From NCBI GenBank assembly GCA_009377585.1, contig WHTS01000007.1, positions 1-64,000 on the forward strand: 64,000 nt of DNA. Direction: 5' to 3'. Shown one piece after another: positions 62,022-64,000 of the stretch. The notes beneath the pieces were generated by a model. The model saw nothing but the letters and a program-made list of their open reading frames with translations. It had not been told where the DNA came from and did not search any database. The DNA comes from Betaproteobacteria bacterium. Lineage in GTDB: Bacteria; Pseudomonadota; Gammaproteobacteria; Burkholderiales; WYBJ01. The first letter of the stretch is position 1. Each line of letters starts with the position of its first letter. The position numbers were made by a program, and so were the translations under genes.

Positions 62022-62166
62022 AGACGGGAGCCTGGGAGTCGTCCCCTCGGGAGACGAGGATTCGGATCGAGGTGTTGGCGCAGCAGGGATTTCGTCTGGA
62101 AGCACGAGGGCCCGCGGGATGGCAGCGGGAGAGACTTCCGACTTGTTTCGGGAAAGACTAGCCGGT

Positions 62167-62493
62167 TCAGATATTGCTGTCAATGAACGCGGTGAGCTGG
62201 GACTTCGATACTGCGCCCACCTTGGTGGCTTCGGCGTTGCCGTTCTTGAACAGGATCAGGGTCGGGATGCCCCGAATGCCGTACTTCGGCGGGATTGCCT
62301 GGCTCTGGTCGACGTTGACCTTGGCGACTTTGAGCCGGCCCGAATATTCCTTGGCGATCTCGTCGAGCGTGGGTGCGATCATCTTGCACGGGCCGCACCA
62401 TTCCGCCCAGAAATCCACCAGCACGGGGGTGCCGGATTTCAAAACTTCTGCGTCGAACGTCTCGTCGCTGACGTGAAGGACATGTTCGCTCAT
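62167..62493 (-). CDS. trxA: Thioredoxin
   Basis: A cytosolic disulfide reductase of 108 residues with the active site [10 protein letters not shown] (about residues 28-37). The cis-Pro is in RGIPTLILF. The start at 62493 fits. It heads the conserved trxA-rho order found across proteobacteria. Confidence 0.97.
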   Translation of the reverse strand: MSEHVLHVSDETFDAEVLKSGTPVLVDFWAEWCGPCKMIAPTLDEIAKEYSGRLKVAKVNVDQSQAIPPKYGIRGIPTLILFKNGNAEATKVGAVSKSQLTAFIDSNI

Positions 62494-62620
62494 GGATGGA
62501 CCAGGGGGTGACCAGGGATGAATGCGATGCTGCGGGCCGCTATTCGGTAGTCGATTCGGCGCGGTCCGATTCCTATGCTACCCAAATTCGGCCAGGGTGG
62601 GAAGAAATACGGCTCCAGCC

Positions 62621-62649
62621 TTGGTGAGCGCGACCCATCTGTTAGAATT
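62621..62649 (+). promoter_or_regulatory. Promoter of fdxA with extended -10
   Basis: TAGAAT at 62644-62649 is preceded by TG two bases earlier (62641-62642), making an extended -10. The -35 (TTGGTG, 62622-62627) is weak. It lies 33 bp before the fdxA start. Confidence 0.6.
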
Positions 62650-62681
62650 CTCCGATTGCGCCGCAACACCGAGTTTTTCTC

Positions 62682-63008
62682 ATGACTTACGTCGTTACCG
62701 AGTCTTGCATCAAGTGCAAGTATACCGATTGCGTGGATGTCTGCCCGGTCGATTGCTTCCGCGAAGGCCCCAATTTCCTGGCGATCGACCCGGATGAGTG
62801 CATCGATTGCACGTTGTGCGTCGCGGAATGCCCGGTCGAGGCCATCTACGCCGAAGACGACGTGCCGGAAAACCAGCGGGCTTTCATCCAGATCAACGCC
62901 GAGCTGGCCAAGGCCTGGCCGCCGATCATCGAGAAGAAGCCTGCGCCGTCGGACGCCGACGAGTGGACGAAGGTCAAGGACAAGCGCGACCTGCTCGACA
63001 AAGGTTAG
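62682..63008 (+). CDS. fdxA: 7Fe ferredoxin FdxA
   Basis: A 108-residue ferredoxin with a [3Fe-4S] and a [4Fe-4S] cluster. The Cys set is [18 protein letters not shown] and [17 protein letters not shown]. The C-terminal half forms the extended helix region of this family ([14 protein letters not shown]). It is an electron carrier and may serve Fe-S or oxidative-stress roles. It is divergent from trxA across a 188-bp gap. Confidence 0.96.
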   Translation: MTYVVTESCIKCKYTDCVDVCPVDCFREGPNFLAIDPDECIDCTLCVAECPVEAIYAEDDVPENQRAFIQINAELAKAWPPIIEKKPAPSDADEWTKVKDKRDLLDKG

Positions 63009-63108
63009 CGTCCCGCCCTGCCGGGCCAGTTCGCTGCAGCCTCGGCAGCCCGGGCGCATGGCGTCCCCTCGAACCACCCGATGACCTTGCCGCTGTGAAG
63101 CGCTGAAT

Positions 63109-64000
63109 ATGGCGACGCCCGGCGCGGTCATCATTTCCACGTACCCCGCTCCCTGCCTGCTTTCGGCAGCGTGCCGGCACATCGTCCGGGACGTCGCGCA
63201 AGGCCGCGATCTTTCGCGCATCACGGTGCTGCTCCCGGATTTGCACGCGGCGCCGGCGTTCGCACGGGCGCTGCACGCGCGCGTCGGCGCTGCGGCGCTG
63301 CTCCCGCGCCTGACCAGCCTGCGCCAGTGGGCCTCCGAGGTGCCACTCGGCCGGCCGGCACTCGCCGCCTCTACCCGCAAGGCGGCGATCTACCCACTCG
63401 CCGCCTCTGCCCGTGAGGCGGCGATACACCCGATGCCCGCCTCGGCCCGCGAGGCGGCGATCTACCATGCGCTCGCCGAGCGGCGCTGGTTCCAGGATCA
63501 GGATTTGTGGTCGGTCGCCGCGGAGCTCTCCGTGCTGTTCGACGAGCTGACCCGTTGGCATGTCGGCTTGCCCGCATCCGCGGAAGATTTCGCGCGGCGG
63601 CTGGAGCAGGCTTACGAGGCCCGCGCAGGCGCCAGGTTCGCCTTCGAGGCGCGCCTGGTGCACGAGCTGTGGCATGCGCTGGACGCGGACGCAAGCCATG
63701 TGGAGGCGGCGTATCAGCTTCGGCTCGGTATACTCGGCCGCGAGGTGATCGATCCTATCTATGCGCTCGGTCTGGCGCAGCTTGCGCCGGCCGAAACCCA
63801 GTTTCTGCAGCGCTGCGCCGAGCGGGTGCCGGTCGTTCGCATCGTCGAGGAAACCGCGGAGCAGTCGCTCGGAGCGTTCGAACGCACGCTGCGCGCGGCC
63901 TGGCCCGAGGTCGTCGTTGCAGCCCTGGGCGATCGTGCCCAAGCCTTGCGGCAAATGAGCCCCGAATCGGGGCTCGGCGGCCGCGTGCGTTTCTGTGGCG
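63109..64000 (+). CDS. PD-(D/E)XK nuclease family protein (AddB-like), N-terminal part
   Basis: Starts MATPGAVIISTYPAPCLLSA at 63109 and continues to the window edge (297 codons here, no stop). The N-terminus resembles the AddB-like group of betaproteobacterial exonucleases (YPAPCLLSAACRHIV, then DLSRITVLLPDLHAAPAFAR, LLPRLTSLRQW). These partner with a UvrD/AddA helicase in double-strand-break repair; that gene would lie just past the window. The catalytic PD-(D/E)XK domain is C-terminal and not seen here, so the call rests on the N-terminus and on my memory of conserved placement near trxA-rho. A 36-bp unit is repeated three times in frame. Confidence 0.72.
   Translation, partial: MATPGAVIISTYPAPCLLSAACRHIVRDVAQGRDLSRITVLLPDLHAAPAFARALHARVGAAALLPRLTSLRQWASEVPLGRPALAASTRKAAIYPLAASAREAAIHPMPASAREAAIYHALAERRWFQDQDLWSVAAELSVLFDELTRWHVGLPASAEDFARRLEQAYEARAGARFAFEARLVHELWHALDADASHVEAAYQLRLGILGREVIDPIYALGLAQLAPAETQFLQRCAERVPVVRIVEETAEQSLGAFERTLRAAWPEVVVAALGDRAQALRQMSPESGLGGRVRFCG
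63361..63468. repeat. 36-bp in-frame tandem repeat, three copies
   Basis: Units at 63361-63396, 63397-63432 and 63433-63468. They code for LAASTRKAAIYP, LAASAREAAIHP and MPASAREAAIYH inside the AddB-like protein, at about residues 85-120. The third is closest to the expected family sequence leading into HALAERRWF. Confidence 0.92.

Overview
This is a GC-rich chromosomal window whose genes are almost all housekeeping or storage-metabolism genes of a betaproteobacterium. The call rests on a PHA granule gene set (phaA, phasin, a PhaM-like protein), the PP0621-type gene placed before pilS-pilR, trxA-rho and rpmE, the rplU-rpmA-obgE-proB neighbourhood, and CNP1-like and DUF3501 genes. I cannot place it below class. 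There is no phage, plasmid, insertion sequence or CRISPR array.

Layout. 1-6 kb: wrbA, a YihY/BrkB membrane protein, a lytic transglycosylase, proS, a spermidine-synthase-like gene and rppH. 6-9.4 kb: a likely oxidative-stress operon (rubrerythrin, two-cluster Fe-S protein, DUF3501, CNP1-like lipoprotein) with a Fur/PerR-like palindrome over its -10 box. It ends in an array of 25-bp hairpin repeats. 9.6-17.9 kb: proB, obgE, rpmA, rplU (minus strand), ispB, tRNA-Pro(CGG), a PP0621-type gene, pilS, pilR and ampD. 18-23 kb: nrdA-nrdB behind two NrdR boxes, a DUF2442 gene and a histone-H1-like gene. 23.4-32.9 kb: a KTSC protein, a HAD phosphatase pair, an EF-G-like GTPase, an ECF sigma/anti-sigma pair, a small Cys-rich protein, a lytic transglycosylase with a structured leader RNA, a short PhaM-like protein, proline iminopeptidase and a degenerate HtrA-like protein. 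32.9-42.7 kb: malic enzyme, CoA pyrophosphatase, patatin, greB-like, CbiB-like, rsgA, phhB, an M48 protease and orn. 42.9-55.3 kb: carbon storage, with glycogen genes (glgP, glgA, pgi, glgC, a GH57 enzyme) around PHA genes (phasin, phaA) and hslO. 55.5-64 kb: a PMT-family glycosyltransferase, an ABC-F ATPase, a GDT1-type manganese exporter behind a yybP-ykoY riboswitch, rpmE, rho, trxA, fdxA, and the start of an AddB-like nuclease that runs off the window.

The most interesting item is the leader at 29393-29543. A perfect 9-bp long-range stem closes it and hides the ribosome binding site of the transglycosylase gene. A local hairpin competes for the same 5' strand, which is the layout of a translational riboswitch, and I could not assign it to a known class. 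A second theme is short tandem duplications, both between genes and in frame inside otherwise conserved proteins (CbiB-like, ABC-F, AddB-like).
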